Shown in pieces: positions 48,096 to 60,300 of a DNA stretch of 64,000 nt; position 1 is the stretch's first letter; every line of letters begins with the position of its first letter. Both the position numbers and the translations under genes were made by a program. Under the pieces are notes generated by a model. That model saw only the letters and a program-made list of their open reading frames with translations, did no database searches and had not been told where the DNA came from. The DNA is from Colocasia esculenta (lineage: Eukaryota; Streptophyta; Magnoliopsida; Alismatales; Araceae): positions 72,146,042-72,210,041 of the forward strand of contig CM024759.1 of the NCBI GenBank assembly GCA_014218235.1, given 5' to 3'.

Positions 48096-48478
48096 GGGAG
48101 GGAAGAGGAAGAGGAGACGTACGCATCTTCCCCTGATGCCCTAGAAATTAATCCTGGAAACAAGTTGGTATAAGCGTTTCAATAGGATGATGGCCAGTCA
48201 GTGAAATCGAGCTTAGAATGTGTAGATCGACCTCTTTATGATATTTTGTAGAAGAAAAAGGAAAGCCCTAGTCCGTTTTAGTTCCAGTCAGATTTCTAGT
48301 TTCCTTTATATCCTTGTATTTCACTAGAAGTGGAAATTATGCTTTTAGAATACATCATACCAGTTGCTTGCTACTCACAGGTATTGTTTCTTGTTGGACC
48401 ACCCGCTTTAATTTTTCAGGATTAAATTTTCTAGAGAGAATTTAGTTGGGTGATTGGTGAATCCAGTTCACGTGCACG

Positions 48479-49641
48479 ATGAAGAAAGCTTTTGATCAAA
48501 CTGTTAGAGACTTGTAAGGATGTCAATCTATTTTTTTAGACTTATTGCATGAGTTTTTCCCCGGTTCAGAAGTGGAGGGAGGAGTTGAACTCATATGGTG
48601 GCAGGAGCTATGATTAACATAGATATGCAAAAATTTACCTTTTATTGAGGACTGTGTTTTTAAATTTTTGGCAGGAAGAGAGAGGTAAACAAGAAGGTTC
48701 TGAAGGTCCCGCAAATAGAGCAAAAGGTAATTGTTTGATCTATCATATTTGCCAATTTGCACATCATTTGTTTAATTTACCTGCTCTGGTTCCATTTCAA
48801 TGATTGATATATCTAAGACTAGTCGCCTGATCCTGCTTTCCAGATTCTTGATGCTACTAGTAATGAACCTTGGGGTCCTCATGGATCACTTTTGGCAGAC
48901 ATAGCACAGGCTATACAGAACTAGTTAGCCCTTTCCCCCTCTTGTAGAATAATTTTTTTCATGTCTACAAGTACAACAAAATTATTTAATTGGTTTAATT
49001 GTTATGCAGTCATGAATATCAGATAATCATGACGATGATATGGAAGAGGACCAATGACACTGGAAAGAATTGACGACATGTTTATAAGGTACTTTGCTTC
49101 CTTCATGATGTGCCACTTTTGTAGTCTTATTGTTTGTTCTTTTATATACTTGATGGTTTTGATTTCTGCTCGTCCATTCAGCATAGAGTATTGTAATATG
49201 ACAGTTAATTTATGTGTCATAAACTGGCGAAACTAATTATGTGTATTCATATGTTGTACCCCATTGAGGTTTCTTTCATTATTGATGTGCAGGGACTGAT
49301 AGTTCTAGAGTACCTTGTGGCACATGGATCTGAATAGGTAATAGATGAATTAGAGAACATGCTCATCAGATTGCGGTAATGACTACCATCTTTCAATGAA
49401 ATTCCCGTTGTTCATTTCTTGTCATTGCTACCATTATGATGGTTATGTTTAAATGACAAAGCTGAAATTGCATTTTTTTGACCAAAATTTCCAGATTTTA
49501 TTAGATTTTCAGTAAATTGACTCAAGTGGGAGGGACCAAGGAAGCAATGTCAGAAAAAAAATCTCAATGTCTTGTTGCACTGGTAAATGACAAGGAAAGA
49601 ATACAGGAAGTTAGACAGAAAGCCCATGCAAATAGGGACAA
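48479..49641 (+). pseudogene. Epsin/ENTH-domain gene fragment, six exons with introns
   Basis: Epsins bind phosphoinositides through the ENTH domain and recruit clathrin. Exons by GT-AG signals: 48479-48513 (MKKAFDQTVRDL), 48675-48726 (KREVNKKVLKVPQIEQK), 48844-48922 (ILDATSNEPWGPHGSLLADI), 49010-49088 (HEYQ...WKRTNDTGKN), 49293-49375 (LIVLEYLVAHGSE), 49495-49641 (IDSSGRDQGSNVRKKSQ, ALVNDKERIQEVRQKA). The order covers almost a whole ENTH domain. Defects: TGA for Trp before RHVYK, TAG after VAHGSE, a one-base loss before EHAHQ, TAA for Tyr after DFQ. Introns show it was copied as DNA. It then joins directly to a GH31 exon. Confidence 0.85.
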
Positions 49642-49718
49642 GTGCGTTTCTTTTTTATTTATAATATGATTCAGAGTTCATATTCTTAGTCCCTACCCTA
49701 ATTTCACTTTTATGTTAG

Positions 49719-49904
49719 GTTTATGGCATGCTAATGGCTAGGTCAACTTATGAAAGAATGAAAATAGCTTCTGGAGAAAGACGTCCATTTGTTCTTACCA
49801 GAGCTGGCTTTATAGGTAGCCAACAGTATGCCGCTACTTGGACTGGAGACAACCTATCAAATTGGGAGTATTTACATATGAGCATACCAATGGTGCTTCA
49901 ATTG
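49719..49904 (+). pseudogene. GH31 alpha-glucosidase exon (heteroglycan glucosidase-like)
   Basis: A 62-codon exon with no stop, acceptor TTAG and donor GTAAGT. It carries VYGMLMARSTYE, RRPFVLTRAGFIGSQ and YAATWTGDNLSNWEYLHMSI, the block just before the acid/base Asp region of family 31 glycosidases. In GH31 the sequence TWTGDN contains the catalytic acid. The next exon, expected to begin GLSGxPLxGxDIGGF, is not found. The copia element lies in the following intron sequence. Confidence 0.85.
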
Positions 49905-50023
49905 GTAAGTTATTCCCTTTTATCTGTTCCTTTTGACATATCAAAAGATGCTGGGAATGATTTGTTTGATGTAGTATTGCAGGTATATAGCAACTAACAT
50001 ACTCTTTGTTTTCTTGCTTAAAG

Positions 50024-51732
50024 TGTTGGCCCTTTTGGTACGACAGCAAGGTAACCTAGAGGGGGGTGAATAGGTTTTTCTGAAATCTGAAATCAAAATG
50101 TGAACACTTAAAAGTTTGGTTAGTGTTAGTGTGATGAAGAGTGGTAGTGCAGAAGCAAAAGAACAATCACACAAAGGACACATGAGATTTATCCTGGTTC
50201 GGCCCTTCCCATATGGAAGTCCTACGTCCAGTCCCCAAGCAACCTCTTGGGATTTCACTAACCGAAGGTACAGTCCCCCTCAAGGACACTACAACACCCT
50301 GGATACCCCACTAGGTCTTCTTCTCTTTCCCGGGCAAGAAGGCAGCCCACTTCTTTTCTAGGCTCAGAAGCAAACCTACTTCTTTTACAGGTTCAGAAGT
50401 AAACCTCCTGGAACAAACCCCAGTGCGGTTCTGCTAGACTTAAACCCCCAGCTAGGTCCTGTTGGTACAAACCCCAACAAGGTTCTGCTAGACACTAAGG
50501 TTACACACTGTATACAGTCCTACAGCTGGACAAGGGTCTTTCTTAGAAAAGAAAGAACAAGACTGAGAGCTAATACAAGATGAACACTATGGACTTAGCT
50601 CACAGTCACAGACTCTCCCTCAAGATTACAATGAGCATAGGGAGAATGGAAGAGAAGAAGGCTTGAAGGCGATGAAGACTTCTGCTTGAAAGCTTCTGTA
50701 GATTTTGGCTCGAGCTCTTCTCTCTTTCTCTGAGTGTTTGTGGCGTGAAGGTTCTTCTCACAGTTGTACACTCCTTGAAGGATTTTTAGGAAGGCTCTTC
50801 TGTTCTTCAGCAATGCTCCATCTGTTATATGAGCAGCTTTAGAATAGATCCGTTGAAGCTCTTCTAGTCGTTGCTGATCTTTCTCTTCATTGTCTTAATC
50901 AGACTCTGGTGGTCTTCGAGGTCTGTAAGCATAGAAGAGAGTGTTAGCATAAAAGAGTGTTTACATGAAAACTATGCATGCTACTGTGTTTCTCTTGACA
51001 TTCTGAAAATAGTAGTTCATATCTATTTGACAAGACTCTGAAATATGCATGCAGCTTTTTGTCAGAAGATATTTGACTTTTCATTTAAGCGTCAAGCATA
51101 TTTGAAATATAAAGGCAATCTGTGTTTGAACAGAATCTATGAAGAAATCGTTATGAGCATGACTTATGAAATCGTTATGTGAAGAGTCGTTGCTCATTTG
51201 TAAACAAATCGTTGAACAAATCGATGTGATCATTTATGAAATCATTATGCAAGCAAATCGTTATGATTTCCTGAAGAAATCAATCTGATCACTTATGAAA
51301 TTGTTATGCAAGCAAATCGTTATGATCTCTTGAAGAAATTGATCTGATCACTTATGAAATCGTTATGCGAGCAAATCGATGTGAGGGCATAATTGATGCG
51401 CTCACTTATCAAATCGTTATGACGCTTATAAAACCAAATCGATGTAGCGCTTATAAAGTCGATCAAGTCAAGTCGTTGTAGCGCTTGTTAGTTTGGCACT
51501 TGAACTTAAATTGATGTATATAGATTAAACATCGATTTTATCATTTTAGTGCGCCTTATTGCATCAATATGAGACTCAGCATTTTGCTATGAGATTGATG
51601 CGACACAGATGAAACAAAATATTCAATTTAAGTTACATCATAAATTTTGTTAGCACCAAAATAATAAAAAACAAATCTAATCATAAATTTTGTTAACACC
51701 AAAATATGAAGGTAATAAAGAGTGGTTCAACA
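50024..51732 (-). repeat. 3' LTR of the copia element
   Basis: 1709 bp. Contains a tandem region (about 51135-51480) of repeated GAAATCGTTATG / AAATCGATNTGATCACTTATG units. Confidence 0.95.
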
Positions 51733-52211
51733 ATCTCCCCCTTTTTGGTGATGACAAAATTTATGAGAATTTTCTGACACAAGTATATGAAACTTAGAAA
51801 ATGCAGAAAATTCCTAGACCATATAAATTCTCCCCCTTTTGTCACTAACCAAAAAGGAAGGATCTTACCATCCATTTCTCTTCCCTTTGAGAGAATTTCT
51901 TACCAATGAGGGGTTCAACAATGATTGACATTTATTGAATAACTCCCCCTTAATCTGTGCTCCCCCTGAGCATGAGACTCCCCCTTAATGTGAGGCAAGT
52001 CAGATCTTGATGCTCCTGACTTTTGACATGCTGTTTGTCAAGTCTTCAGGATTTTTGCCTATATACCACTAAGAAAAAAAAACTTGCAAACATTGTTAGT
52101 AGCAACATAAACACATTCAATCCTTGTGACTACTTTTTCTTCAGATATGATTTGAGTGAAGAGTCTGCAGTCATCCTTGCCTTGAGCATCCTTGATCTTG
52201 ATGCTCTTAGG

Positions 52212-52514
52212 CTATCCTGCAAACAACTTATTCAGAAATAGGTACCCAAATCTTTTTGTGTCATTGATGGTTAGGTGCATAAAGTATCCTTTCGGAATCC
52301 AAACTAGGTGCCTTGTTGTGCAGGTGTTTACATTGTGTCCTAGTTTATTGCAATGAGAACAACAATGAATATAGATTGTTTTGTTTTTCTTATTTTCTTT
52401 GTGCTGAGTTTTTAGAACGTGATTTCTGTAAACTTTTTCTTTTATAGGGGCCTTTTTCTGGGGCATCTTGGTTTCTTTTACAAATTTTGGTAGTGGATAT
52501 TTTTCTGGAATCAT
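52212..52514 (-). pseudogene. Copia gag C-terminus with second zinc knuckle
   Basis: Contains CSHCNKLGHNVNTC, then LVWIPKG, the 'second knuckle then W(V/I)PK' that in SIRE-type elements leads into protease. Protease and everything after it are missing here. Confidence 0.75.
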
Positions 52515-52631
52515 GGCTTGTTTTCCTTTTTCTGGAGGTATGTATCCAAGCCCTTGTTTGTTATTTCCAGATTTTGATCCTTTTAAGCATAGGGCTAAAG
52601 ATGTTTTCCCTTCAGTTAATTTTCTAACTGA

Positions 52632-54013
52632 TTATTTTAAATACATATTTTCTTCAGTTAGAGTTTTTAATTTTTCTTCTAACTCTAACTTCTCATTATT
52701 CTTGCTTTTCAAATCTTCATTTAAAAGATAATTTTTATCTTTACATTCTTTTAATTGTTTTTCTAGTTGCTCCAATTCGGATTTAAGATCAGAATTGGTG
52801 TTTTCCAAGCAAGTAGAGTTGTTTTTCAGATTTTTTAGTTCATTTACAACCCCCTTATACTTTTCATACAGATCATTAAAGACTTCTTCTAAGTCTTCTG
52901 ATTCTGACCCTGAATCTGTGCAAGAATTAAAAAATGAGTCAGAATGTACCTCATCTAATCCCACCATGAGGACTAGATTTACCTGCTCCTTTTCAGAATC
53001 TGAGCTTGATGATTCTGAGCTTGTGACCTCATCATTTTCCCAAGCAGCTGCCATGCCTCTTCTTTTAAATTTGTTGTGCTGCTTCTTGGGCTTCTCGATT
53101 TGATTAGTCTTCTTGAGTCTTGGACAATCCGGTCTCAGATGCCCAGGTTTTCTGCATTCATAGCATACTGGTTCTTTCTCCTTTTTCTCCTTTCTTTGGA
53201 TCCTTCTTGATCTGTTTTTCTTCTTCTTTAAAATCTTCTGAAGCTTGTACAATACTTCATCAGCATCATTATCTTCAGAATCTGCATTTTGGGAACTAGA
53301 AGAGGAATAGGTGGAAGGAGCAGCTACAACCTTAAGAGCATCAGTACATTTCTTCTTAGATGAGCTTTCAGACAATGGCTCCATATTTATTTCATGTGCC
53401 ATGAGAGAACCTATTAAATTATCAATTGACAATTTGGTTAAATCATGGGCCTCTTCAATAGCAGTTACTTTAGGTATCCATGAATAGTTAAGGACCTAAG
53501 TATTTTTCTAATGGTTTCTTCATTAGAAAGAATTTTTCCAAGAGAATTTAAACCTACTACTATGCTTGAAAATCTATTATACATAGTAGTGATATTTTCG
53601 TTTTGAAGCATTTTAAATTGTTCGTATTGTGAAACAAGAATATCTATCCTAGTTTGTTTCACTTTATCTGTTCCTTCATAAGTTATCTGCAGCTTATCCC
53701 ATATTTCTTTGGCAGATTTACAAGCAGATACTCTACTAAATTCCTTTTTAGATAAAGCACAACATAAAAAGTTCTTAGCTTTAAAATTTAGGGCTAATTT
53801 ATGCTTATCTGCTGCTGTAATAGCAATAGTGCCTTCAGCAGGAACAATAACAAAATCACCTACCTCAATTACCTGCCACAGATGAAAGTCTATGCCTCGA
53901 ATGAAGCATTCCATTCTCATCTTCCAGTATTGGTAGTCCTCTCCATCAAAGAATGGAGGTCTGGTGACTGATTGGCCACTTGTTGGCCCTTCAGCATATC
54001 CTTGAGCTGCCAT
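52632..54013 (-). pseudogene. Copia gag: UBN2 domain, CCHC knuckle, coiled coil
   Basis: 53465-54013 begins MAAQGYAEGPTSGQSVTRPP with FDGEDYQYWKMRMECFIRG and KEIWDKLQITYEGTDKVKQTR, the N-terminal capsid of plant copia Gag. A one-base loss near 53480 moves the frame from TIHGY to WIPKVTAIEEAHDLTK. Then come Ser/Glu-rich segments, the knuckle CYECRKPGHLRPDC, and a long Leu/Lys/Glu coiled coil (LKSELEQLEKQLKECKD). This order and coiled coil match SIRE-type Gag. Confidence 0.9.
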
Positions 54014-54075
54014 GGATCTTTGCTCTAAGATCGTTGGATCTTCTTGAAAGTTCAGAGACCCGCTCTGATACCACT

Positions 54076-55786
54076 TGTTGGCCCTTTTGGTACGGCAACA
54101 AGGTAACCTAGAGGGGGGGGGGGGTGAATAGGTTTATCTGAAATCTGAAATCAAAACGTGAACACTTAAAAGTTTGGTTAGTGTTAGTGTGATGAAGAGT
54201 GGCAGTGCGGAAGCAAAAGAACAATCACACAAAGGACACATGAGATTTATCCTGGTTCGGCCCTTCCCACATGGAAGTCCTACGTCCAGTCCCCAAGCAA
54301 CCTCTTGGGATTTCACTAACCGAAGGTACAGTCCCCCTCAAGGACACTACAACACCCTGGATACCCCACCAGGTCTTCTTCTCTTTCCCGGGCAAGAAGG
54401 CAGCCCACTTCTTTTCTAGGCTCAGAAGCAAACCTACTTCTTTTACAGGTTCAGAAGTAAACCTCCTGGAACAAACCCCAGTGCGGTTCTGCTAGACTTA
54501 AACCCCCAGCTAGGTCCTGTTGGTACAAACCCCAACAAGGTTCTGCTAGACACTAAGGTTACACACTGTATACAGTCCTACAGCTGGACAAGGGTCTTTC
54601 TTAGAAAAGAAAGAACAAGACTGAGAGCTAATACAAGATGAACACTATGGACTTAGCTCACAGTCACAGACTCTCCCTCAAGATTACAATGAGCATAGGG
54701 AGAATGGAAGAGAAGAAGGCTTGAAGGCAATGAAGACTTCTGCTTGAAAGCTTCTGTAGATTTTGGCTCGAGCTCTTCTCTCTTTCTCTGAGTGTTTGTG
54801 GCGTGAATGTTCTTCTCACAGTTGTACACTCCTTGAAGGATTTTCAGGAAGGCTCTTCTGTTCTTCAGCAATGCTCCATCATTTACATGAGCAGCTTTAG
54901 AATAGATCCGTTGAAGAGATCCGTTGGAGCTCTTCTAGTCGTTGCTGATCTTTCTCTTCATTTGTCTTAATCAGACTCTGGTGGTCTTCGAGGTCTGTAA
55001 GCATAGAAGAGAGTGTTAGCATAAAAGAGTGTTTACATTAAAACTGTGCATGCTACTGTGTTTCTCTTGACATTCTGTAAATAGTAGTTCATATCTATTT
55101 GACAAGACTTTGAAATATGCATGCAGCTTTTTGTCAAAAGATATTTGACTTTTCATTTAAGCGCCAAGCATATTTGAAATATAAAGGCAATCTGTGTTTG
55201 AACAGAATCTATGAAGAAATCGTTATGAGCATGACTTATGAAATCGTTATGTGAAGAGTCGTTGCTCATTTGTAAACAAATCGTTGAACAAATCGATGTG
55301 ATCATTTATGAAATCGTTATGCAAGCAAATCGTTATGATCTCCTGAAGAAATCGATCTGATCACTTATGAAATCGTTATGATCTCCTGAAAAAATCGATC
55401 TGATCACTTATGAAATCGTTATGCGAGCAAATCGATGTGAGGGCATAATTGATGTGCTCACTTATCAAATCGTTATGGCGCTTATAAAACCAAATCGATG
55501 TAGCACTTATAAAGTTGATCAAGTCAAGTCGTTGTAGCGCTTGTTAGTTTGGCACTTGAACTTAAATCGATGTATATAGATTAAACATCGATTTTATCAT
55601 TTTAGTGCGCCTTATTGCATCAATATGAGACTCAGCATTTTGCTATGAGATTGATGCGACACAGATGAAACAAAATATTCAATTTAAGTTACATCATAAA
55701 TTTTGTTAGCACCAAAATAATAAAAAAAATCTAATAATAAATTTTGTTAACACCAAAATATGAAGGTAATAAAGAGTGGTTCAACA
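54076..55786 (-). repeat. 5' LTR of the copia element
   Basis: 1711 bp, same internal tandem region (about 55210-55500) with a different copy arrangement, and an extra TTGAAGAGATCCG near 54912. Confidence 0.95.
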
Positions 55787-56234
55787 TAAAGTATTAAAGG
55801 ACTGGTAACAAGATGGTTCAAGTTGTGATTGTTAGTTAATAATTCTGGATCTTGATTTGCTTTAGACTACTTATATTATATGTATATCTAATTTCACTTT
55901 ATTATGACTTAGATAGAGTTCTGGAGAGAAATCAATTCTTCTCCTTTTCTGGTCAGGTCTACTCTTGGTTGATTTCCTTCATTCAAGTGAAGAGTCTACA
56001 TTGTCTGTCCATCATAGATAAGAAGCATTCTATCAAGATATACTGAGTTCTGCAATTCAAGTTCTTACTATTTAAGTGGAAGTTTCAAGTTTTAGAAATT
56101 GTCGTCACCTTGCTCCAAGAACAGTGCTTTTCTTTGACCCTGTAACTTTCAACAATATATATATATATATATATATACATAATATTAACTTTCTTTTCAT
56201 TCTGATACAATTTTTTTGTATCTTATAAGATGTT

Positions 56235-56640
56235 GAATTTATAAATATTGTGATGCAGGCTATCAAGAGAGCTTATTCCAGAACAAAAAAAAGTATTCCA
56301 TAAAGTTTTCATATCCAAATTATCTAACTAATTTCTTTTGTCAACCATGTGAATAAGATAGTTATCCACCAAGTGCCTCTTCTTTTGTCAGATGCACTTG
56401 TTGCCACACTAAGTAACCATATATAATTCATAATAGGAGCAAGGTGACGACAATTTCCCACTGTTCTTGGAGGTATCTGCAATTTCTTTGCGTTTCTGAA
56501 GACATGCGTGTTCATCTACGTGACGAAATGGTACTGAGAGGATCTCCTCTCGTTGAGATGGCGAAGATGCTGCATGATCTGCTTGACATCCTTTTCTTCC
56601 ACTGCCAAGTATTTTGGTCTCCTTTCTTTAGAACTGAGAA
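56235..56640 (+). other. Possible unassigned captured exon(s)
   Basis: An open stretch reads VHLRDEMVLRGSPLVEMAK then MLHDLLDIL (56500-56605), with a coding-like texture. I cannot assign it. A TA microsatellite at 56157-56176 lies just upstream. Confidence 0.25.
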
Positions 56641-56711
56641 TTAGAGCTTTTGTAATCCCGCTCTTAATAAATGTGGGTTGTTATAGATTGAATTTGTTTT
56701 ATCCTTTGCAG

Positions 56712-58472
56712 AGTAAGTGGAAGATTCATCTTCAACTCATGAAACCAGTGACCTGGCCACCATTGGATTGGGGGGTTGTCTGTGGCGCTGCTGCTTCTGG
56801 TATTTGATTTCTCAATATGGTTTTTAATGCCCAGTAGTGTAGAAACATGCAAACTATCACAACTTTGTAATTTTAAATTTGCAACATATTAAACTATTCC
56901 CAATAGAGTTATACATTGGATAAAGTTCTTGGTTTGCAGATGACAATGGATTGGTATCGAGTCATATAGAAGTTATATCCTTAACCTTAAAAATTGGTTA
57001 TCCATGTGTTCCTTATTCTTATCTTTATCCTTTAAAAATTATCTAAATAAAGGATAAGTTATCAGACAATACTATGCGTCTGCACTTCCTCTCTACTTGT
57101 CTAACTATGCATCTGCAGTGACTATTTACTTGTCTAATAGGGTGCACAAATGAATCTTATATGATCTAAATAAATTTTATGGACTACAATCCAGACTTAA
57201 GAGTTTAACTAGAAATCCTAAAATCCTGAGAAATGCTTTACAGAGTAGCAATATTTGTTGAGCACTTACTGTATAACTAGACTTTACAGAGCATCAATAT
57301 TTGTTGAAGAGAGAAGTCATGATGGAACAGTAATACAAATTGTCATCTGCCCATAGAGAAATGCTAATTGCCTGTCTGGATGGGTCCGACCATGACCTAT
57401 CTGTCACCCTTAACACCTATTTGTCGCCTTTAGATGGGTAGTAAGCATTTCTCCTAGCCATATACCTTCTTATCTGGTGTCTTTTTACTTTTCAAGACTT
57501 GTTTCAGTATACTAGCTTGATTCACTTATGACTTTTTAGTTGTTTCATTGGTGCTTTCTCCCTCATTTTTATTTTAGCCTGGCATTTTAGAAGACTATTG
57601 AAACAAGGATAACCCTATTAGGACCATTTAGTAACTTTGAACCATTTTCTTATTTAGGAAACTTTGAATGGAATATTGAAGATGCAGCCAAGTCAATTCT
57701 GTATGCTGATGTCGGGCCCATTCCTCACTGGTTACACTCAGGTAGTAAATTATAAATGTAATGTTTATTGAAATGCAAGTCTGAAATGAAATTAATTGAC
57801 ATTTAGTTTCATTTGTTTTCTCAAGACAATAAATGATTAGTATGATCGGGAGATTGATGCAATAAATGAGCCTTATCGTCCAATCCCATCTAGTGCTATA
57901 TCAGAGAGTGAGGTATGTCTGAAATTTTTACACTTGCTGTTATTTAATGATCCACATGGTTATGTTTTTCTTGGTTGTCATATGTACATCATAATATATT
58001 TCAATAATCTAGTTTTCAACATTATGTAGCTTGCATGTCAAAGTTCAGAGTTAACTGGTATTTACAGCTCTTTGAAACTTTTATTTCAGGTTATAACTCA
58101 AATCTGGGTACTACTTTTGGGAGGTCTTGGACTAGGAGCTCTCTTTCCTTCCCTTTATTTTTAGAATGAACAGAATCTCTTGTGAATTGCAGTTTGAAAA
58201 AAAGCTTCTTATTCTCACTTTCCTTAATTTCAGGCAGGGCATGATTTCCCCACAATCTTTTACCTAGCTGTCGGTGGATCCTTGCTTTCTTACATATACT
58301 CAACTCCACCCTTAAAGGTTATCATTTCTTGTTTTCATTATCCATTTAAGGATATGCCTTTATTAGTTGATTGAAATATTTCACAATTCATCATATTTCC
58401 TATGTTGCAGCTCAAACAAAATGGATGGATTGGAAATTTTGCTCTAGGGTCTAGTTATATTAGTTTACCATG
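56712..58472 (+). pseudogene. Chlorophyll synthase gene fragment, six exons with introns
   Basis: Chlorophyll synthase attaches phytol to chlorophyllide in the thylakoid membrane. Exons: 56712-56799 (KPVTWPPLDWGVVCGAAASG), 57658-57741 (NFEWNIEDAAKSIL), 57826-57912 (YDREIDAINEPYRPIPSSAI; contains the prenyl-binding DRxxDAxNxP type motif), 58090-58145 (VITQIWVLLLGGLGLGAL), 58234-58317 (AGHDFPTIFYLAVGGSLLSY), 58411-58472 (LKQNGWIGNFALGSSYISLP). Defects: one-base loss in exon 2 (after SIL), TAG for the Trp of NDWYDR, and no GT after exon 4. N-terminal transit-peptide exons and the C-terminal half are absent. Introns are kept, so this was DNA-level capture. Confidence 0.9.
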
Positions 58473-60104
58473 GTACATCTATTTCTTTTCCCACTAAAAT
58501 GTATTCTGCAGTTTTGGTGCCCAACAATTGTTCGCACCATTCTAACCTTCTGGCGCCGATTGGTCATTACTAGAATTTTTGACCAAAAAAGATGGAAAAT
58601 GGGAAGGTAAAGTACTTTCCATCTAAAATGAGAAGTAAATGGACATCTAAAAGGCAACAGAACAAAGGAGCATAGCCGTTTTCAGATTGCCAGCTCAACT
58701 ATTTTTTTCTTCCTTCATTTCTGAATTGAAATTGGGATTGGGTCCTCCCATTGAAATGTGATGTTAAAAATGTTCTGCAAGTTTTAGCTCTATTCTAACA
58801 TTATGTTTGTTAGAATCTTAGTACCACGTACAGCTAACATATTCTAGCATGCTTCTAGGCCTTTGCTTTCAGGGATTCATGTGAGAAGTTTATGAAGATG
58901 GGAGCTTTTGAGCTTTTCCATATTTGAGCTTTGCAATTATCTCCGTTTTTTGAGACAATTTGCTATTAAGATGTAGGAACCAAAAGTGCCTCTGACATTA
59001 TCTGTCTTTGAGACGTTTTACTATTAGGAGACAGGACAGAAATAAATATATGTTTGTAGAACATATGTAAACAGTTATGTATCTACATATATGTAGATCA
59101 TACATTGCCAATGCATGCAGGTCCGCTAATTTGTGGTGAGAAGATGAAAGTTTCCTTCTATGATCTTATTTCTTCTTCTTCTTGTGTCTATTTCCTTCTC
59201 TTATATTTATTGTTAACATGTGGCTTTTTTATTTCATTTTAATGGCCACCACAGGAATGTTATCGCACATTTCAAGGTGGATTTTGAAACTTCATCAGCT
59301 TGGGTAAGCTTTCCTTTCTATTCTTATTTTTTCCTCCACAAACATAATGTTACTTCCACAACTGCTCCCTTCAAACCGTGTCTGACTTGTAAGAGTGAGC
59401 AGATACACTAATAGTAGCTGCCTTTAAACAGGCCCCGTTACAGTTATAGCCCAACCATAGGTGATGGAACAGACGGGACAACAACAGATAGAGGGAAGGG
59501 AAAATAGAAGGGGGTGCCGGTTATATCTGGTTACAGGGAGATAACCATCAACTCATCAAGTTACCTCAAGCAAGAGATTAGAGATGTCATTCTCCAAACT
59601 CACAAGCTACTACTTAAATCTTTTTAATTCCGCTTGCCAGTCACTTCACATCTGAAGTAACCCAGTCATGTAAACCATTTGAAGTAACCTAGTCACTTCA
59701 CATCTGAATTAACTTGTGTCCTATAAATGTATACAGATCACTTCACATTTGAATTAACTTGTGTCCTATAACTATAACGATTTGATGACGTATTTCCCTG
59801 CATTACTGTTTATTAAGCATATTGTTACTTTTGTTATTACATATTCTCACACAGTACTTATTGACCACATATTGTTGCTCTTGAAGTTTTGTCTGCTGCA
59901 ACCTGTCTTGGTCGAAGGAGAAAGCATGTGAATGTGAACAATGATGAATGTGAACAACCTGTCTTACTCTTTCATTTACTAAAATTAACTTCCTCTTCTG
60001 AACAGTATGTGAATGTGAACAATGATGTTTGATGTAATCTTTCATTAATATTATTGTTTGTTAAACTTTAATGTTCTTTATATTATTAATGTGTTGTGCA
60101 TTAT
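58473..60104. other. CACTA interior, mostly unassigned
   Basis: AT-rich. A short open stretch NVIAHFKVDFETSSAW at 59256-59305 sits between plausible AG and GT signals and may be a further captured exon. Short duplicated phrases (CACTTCACATCTGAATTAAC; GTGAATGTGAACAATGATG) occur at 59640-60030. Confidence 0.4.
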
Positions 60105-60300
60105 GAATGAGTGGGTGTGAATGTGTGTGGATCTAAATGTGGATGTGTATACGTTGATCTAAATGTGGATTATGAATCTAAATGTGGATGCATATGTGTG
60201 GAACTAAATGTGGATGTATATGTGTTGATCCAAATGTGAATGTGTGGATCTAAATGTGAATGTGTTGATCCAATTGCTTGTGAATATGGATCTCTAATTT
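60105..60300. repeat. ~24-bp minisatellite TGTGGATCTAAATGTGGATG
   Basis: About eight variant copies, immediately before the CACTA right subterminal repeats. A single copy (GCATCTAAATGTGAACATGTG) also lies at 61156-61176, beyond the second CACTA subterminal block. Confidence 0.85.

Larger units (their letters stand above)
50024..55786 (-). mobile_element. SIRE-like Ty1/copia element with gag only (TR-GAG type)
   Basis: LTRs 50024-51732 and 54076-55786 (TGTTG...CAACA) with target duplication TAAAG (50019-50023, 55787-55791). On the minus strand: primer-binding site for initiator-Met tRNA (54073-54062), gag, then nothing resembling integrase or RT, then several CTCCCCC (plus strand) purine tracts at 51733-51990, a feature of SIRE-lineage elements. 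LTRs look nearly identical, so the insertion is young. It landed inside the captured GH31 intron of the CACTA element. Confidence 0.95.

Noticed and set aside
54134..54495. Overlapping open frames, also at 49941-50361
   Set aside because: Within the copia LTRs and duplicated in both; not genes.
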